A stretch of DNA of 64,000 nucleotides from Microbacterium sp. BK668 (lineage in GTDB: Bacteria > Actinomycetota > Actinomycetes > Actinomycetales > Microbacteriaceae): contig NZ_SNWG01000001.1 in the NCBI RefSeq assembly GCF_004362195.1, forward strand, positions 1,364,001 to 1,428,000. Reading direction: 5' to 3'. The notes beneath the pieces are model-generated. The model saw only the letters and a program-made list of their open reading frames with translations. It did not search any database and had not been told where the DNA came from. This document shows positions 61,889 through 64,000 of the stretch, in pieces. A program made the translations under genes and the position numbers. Positions within the stretch are counted from its first letter, which is position 1, and every line of letters starts with the position of its first letter.

Positions 61889-62201
61889 CACTTGCGCCGA
61901 TCTGCGCCGCTGGGTGCCGATCGCCGCAAGTGAGCGGGCGCCGAAAGGCTCAGTTGCGCCGATCTGCGCGGGTAACTGCAGAACGCCGCAAGTGAGCAAG
62001 CGCCGGAGGGCTCACTTGCGCCGGAAAGCTCAGTTGCGCCGATCTGCGCGGGTGGGTGGAGAACGCCGCAAGTGAGCGGGCGCCGGAAGCTCAGTTGCGC
62101 CGATCTGCGCGGCTGGGAGCCGATCGCCGCAAGTGAGCGCGCGCGCCGGAAGCTCAGTTGCGCCGATCTGCGTGGCCCTCTGCAGAACGCCGCAAGTGAA
62201 C
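61886..62201. repeat. cluster of five 50-nt hairpin repeats
   Basis: Five units of exactly 50 nt occur at 61886, 61948, 62028, 62089 and 62152, plus a 14-nt fragment at 62010. Each has arms GCTCANTTGCG and CGCAAGTGAGC and a shared CCGATCTGCG segment; 8-10 central bases vary. Copies 2-5 share the same G-G mismatch in the arm. Spacers are 11-13 nt, with one of 30 nt holding the fragment. The 366-bp region lies between two convergent genes and looks like a REP/BIME cluster. Confidence 0.85.
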
Positions 62202-62213
62202 GGGTCGAAGGCA

Positions 62214-63158
62214 TCACGGCCCGGGCGTCCACCCGGCGCGGACAAGTGCCGCGCGTACGCGCTCGACGGCGAGCCTCGCATCGGGGTACAGGTGCGCCGA
62301 GGTCACTCGCACGACCTCCCAGCCGGCTGCACGGCAGAGGTCGTGTTTCAGGATGTCGCGGTTCCACTGCTTCGCGTCGGTGCGGTGGTGGTCGCCCTCG
62401 TACTCGACGAGGACCCCCCACCCGGGGAAGGCGAACTCGGTCCACCCAATCCGGCCACCGCGCGCATCCCGGACGTCGAAATCGAGCTCGGGTTCCGGAA
62501 GCGAGGCGGAGGCCATGGCGAGCCGCAGGTGAGTCTCGGGTCGGGATGCCGCGCCCTCGCGCACGAGCCCGAGCGCGACGCGGAGGTCGGCGGCGCCGAG
62601 CCGCCGGCCGGCAGCCAGAGCGCCCGCGAGCTCGTCGCGCGTGGTCAGTGGCATCAGACGACGTCCGTCCTTGGCACGTGGGCGGAGCACGAGCGCGTCA
62701 CCCGCAGCGACCAGGTCGGGCACATCGAGCACCGCGCCGAGCTGCACCCAGGTTGACGACGGGGAGGCGACGGGCAGTCCGCGATGGGTGCGGACGCGCA
62801 CCAGCTCGGGGGCGAGCTGGTGCCCACGGACGCCGCGCCCCGCTGGGGCGCGTGCCGGCGCGAGGACGCTGACATGCACCGCGTCCAGGGCCGCCTGCGG
62901 AAGCGGGACACCACAGATCAGCGCCGCGGTCTGGTGGGAGAAGAACGATCCGACGGGCATCCGGGTCGCATAGGAGCGCAGCATCCTGATGCCGTCGTCC
63001 GATCCGTCCGCGTCCCCTCGCCGCATGCGAACCCCCCAGAACGGCGCCGAGAGGTCGACGGCCCGAAGACGCGCCGGCCGGACGCCCGACGCCAAGGCCA
63101 TGGCCACCGAGAACTCCTCGCCGAGCTCTGCCGGCAACGGCTGCGCGCGCTCATTCAT
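62214..63158 (-). CDS. AbiEi/DUF559-type protein with endonuclease-like C terminus
   Basis: This 314-residue protein has an N-terminal region of the AbiEi-like type (YATRMPVGSFFSHQTAALICGVPLP...VHVSV) and a C-terminal DUF559/Vsr-like nuclease fold, with RPETHLRLAM, GWGVLVEYEGDHHRTDAKQWNRD and AGWEVVRVTSAHL. The EYEGDHHR motif carries the acidic residue of the PD-(D/E)XK-like core. Such proteins are abundant in actinobacteria without proven roles. They are annotated as toxin-antitoxin related only by similarity, and no partner gene is present here. Confidence 0.82.
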   Translation of the reverse strand: MNERAQPLPAELGEEFSVAMALASGVRPARLRAVDLSAPFWGVRMRRGDADGSDDGIRMLRSYATRMPVGSFFSHQTAALICGVPLPQAALDAVHVSVLAPARAPAGRGVRGHQLAPELVRVRTHRGLPVASPSSTWVQLGAVLDVPDLVAAGDALVLRPRAKDGRRLMPLTTRDELAGALAAGRRLGAADLRVALGLVREGAASRPETHLRLAMASASLPEPELDFDVRDARGGRIGWTEFAFPGWGVLVEYEGDHHRTDAKQWNRDILKHDLCRAAGWEVVRVTSAHLYPDARLAVERVRAALVRAGWTPGP

Positions 63159-63363
63159 CCCGCGAGCGTGCCTCGGCTCGAATCAGGCGACCGAAGGACG
63201 GGGCTGCTCCTGTGCACTTCGCCGGTGCCCCGCCTCTTGTGGAGAAGAGCCGCGTACCCCAGGTTCGGGCGTCCGGCGGTCAGCGCCGCCGAACGCGGCA
63301 GCTCAGCGGCGTCACGACGGCTGAAACGGCGCCGGGCCGGCCTCGTTCGCCGTGGGCGAAGCG

Positions 63364-63390
63364 TTGGCACTCGGCCATGCGGAGTGCTAA
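63364..63390 (+). promoter_or_regulatory. CIRCE element (HrcA operator) upstream of hsp20
   Basis: The arms TTGGCACTC and GAGTGCTAA, separated by 9 nt, match the CIRCE consensus TTAGCACTC-N9-GAGTGCTAA with one mismatch. It lies 74 bp upstream of the Hsp20 start. The 63159-63464 gap otherwise holds only the second operator and the ribosome site. Confidence 0.9.
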
Positions 63391-63400
63391 TCTGGAGTTA

Positions 63401-63421
63401 GTTGAGCCGAGTCGACTCAAC
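63401..63421 (+). promoter_or_regulatory. HAIR-like element (HspR operator) upstream of hsp20
   Basis: GTTGAGC and ACTCAAC, separated by 7 nt, fit the HAIR consensus CTTGAGT-N7-ACTCAAG at 11 of 14 positions, with perfect TTGAG/CTCAA cores. It lies 10 bp downstream of the CIRCE element. Confidence 0.7.
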
Positions 63422-63464
63422 TTCCCACGACCAACCGAACACCACCGATGAGAAGGAGAGAACC

Positions 63465-63920
63465 ATGGCCCAGTACGACCCGTTCCGCGACCTCGACCGC
63501 CTCGCTTCCGGCCTCTTCGACACCCGCCGCGGACCGCGCCGCATGCCGATGGACCTCTACCGCGACGGCGACCACTACGTGCTGACCGCCGACATGCCGG
63601 GCATCGACCCCGGCTCTGTCGACATCGACGTCGACGGCCAGCTCCTGACGATCCGCGCCGAGCGCACGCTGACGACCGGCGAGGGCGTCAAGTGGATCAC
63701 CCGCGAGCGCGAGGCCGTGAGCTTCCTCCGCCAGCTCAACCTCGGCCAGGGCATCGACACCGAGCGCATCACCGCGAACTACGCCAACGGCGTGCTGAGC
63801 GTCACGATCCCCGTGAGCGAGAAGGCTAAGCCGCGCAAGATCGAGGTGACGGCCAACACCAATCCGTCGACGATCACCGCGCACGAGAACCGCGACGAGC
63901 CGCAGCCGGTCGAGCAGTGA
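63465..63920 (+). CDS. Hsp20/alpha-crystallin small heat-shock protein
   Basis: This 151-residue protein has a short N-terminal region (YDPFRDLDRLASGLF), an alpha-crystallin domain (about 30-125: MPMDLYRDGDHYVLTADMPGIDPGSVDIDVDGQLLTI...) with the conserved ANYANGVLSVTIPV, and an IEV-type C-terminal tail. It is an ATP-independent holdase that protects unfolding proteins. ATG 63465 has a perfect AGAAGGAG ribosome site; an upstream start at 63402 would lie inside the operator. Tandem CIRCE and HAIR-like elements imply repression by both HrcA and HspR, with release on heat shock. Confidence 0.92.
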   Translation: MAQYDPFRDLDRLASGLFDTRRGPRRMPMDLYRDGDHYVLTADMPGIDPGSVDIDVDGQLLTIRAERTLTTGEGVKWITREREAVSFLRQLNLGQGIDTERITANYANGVLSVTIPVSEKAKPRKIEVTANTNPSTITAHENRDEPQPVEQ

Positions 63921-64000
63921 TCTGATCGCAGGTCGCCCGACCAGCCGTCCGCGCTCCCGCGCGCCCTCACCCGCGACAGCCCCGAGTCCCCCCGGCTCGG

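Noticed and set aside
61886..62201. Possible CRISPR array
   Set aside because: The repeats are 50-nt palindromic hairpins with 11-13-nt spacers and variable centres, and no cas genes are present. This fits a REP cluster, not a CRISPR.
63402..63464. N-terminally extended Hsp20 start
   Set aside because: The extension lies inside the HAIR-like operator, and a perfect ribosome site precedes ATG 63465.

Overview
The window is high-GC DNA from an actinobacterium. The many GGATGCC/GGCATCC codon contexts, the gene content and the repeat types point to Microbacteriaceae, probably Microbacterium or a close relative; this placement is inference from style, not a database match. I see no phage, integrase, transposase or CRISPR array. 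About 45 genes can be supported, most in tightly overlapping operons (ATGA/GTGA junctions).

Layout. 0-12 kb is housekeeping: a YbaK-type deacylase, an agmatine deiminase-amidase operon facing a TetR gene across a perfect operator, an ATP-grasp/alpha-E protein with a transglutaminase, small membrane proteins, gluconokinase, a DUF1992 protein, a sugar epimerase and a DUF2236 protein. 12-41.6 kb is a large L-arabinose/arabinan utilisation locus. It has three secreted GH43 enzymes, a secreted GH127 beta-L-arabinofuranosidase (frameshifted in this sequence), a three-gene WxL-like cell-surface operon ending in an LPATG protein, a LacI-family regulator, a furanose-type ABC importer (YtfQ/R/T-YjfF family), araD-araB-araA and an aldose 1-epimerase. 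Repeated operator-like sites with the core GCTAAC (best form GTTAGCGCTAAC) precede both divergent GH43 genes, GH127, the WxL-lacI operon and the ABC-ara operon, so the locus looks like one LacI regulon with autoregulation. All four glycosidases end in the same roughly 95-residue two-cysteine domain.

41.7-44 kb holds small membrane and hypothetical proteins. 44-52 kb is a desferrioxamine-type siderophore operon, desA-desB-desC-desD, with an iron-regulator box upstream and an unusual fifth gene that fuses a penicillin-acylase-like hydrolase to a GNAT acyltransferase. A tRNA-Arg(ACG) with a strong terminator follows. 52-64 kb holds a NYN nuclease, an alpha/beta hydrolase, an FAD amine oxidase, a membrane glycosyltransferase, two tiny membrane proteins (55 and 52 aa), an amylosucrase-like GH13 enzyme, a VOC protein, L-serine dehydratase, a cluster of five 50-nt hairpin repeats, a DUF559-type protein and an Hsp20 gene behind both a CIRCE and a HAIR-like operator.

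Best candidate for a new system: the WxL-like/LPATG surface operon embedded in the arabinan regulon together with glycosidases sharing one C-terminal domain. This suggests a surface-organised plant-arabinan or extensin degradation complex in an actinobacterium. Second candidate: the acylase-GNAT fusion in the siderophore operon.
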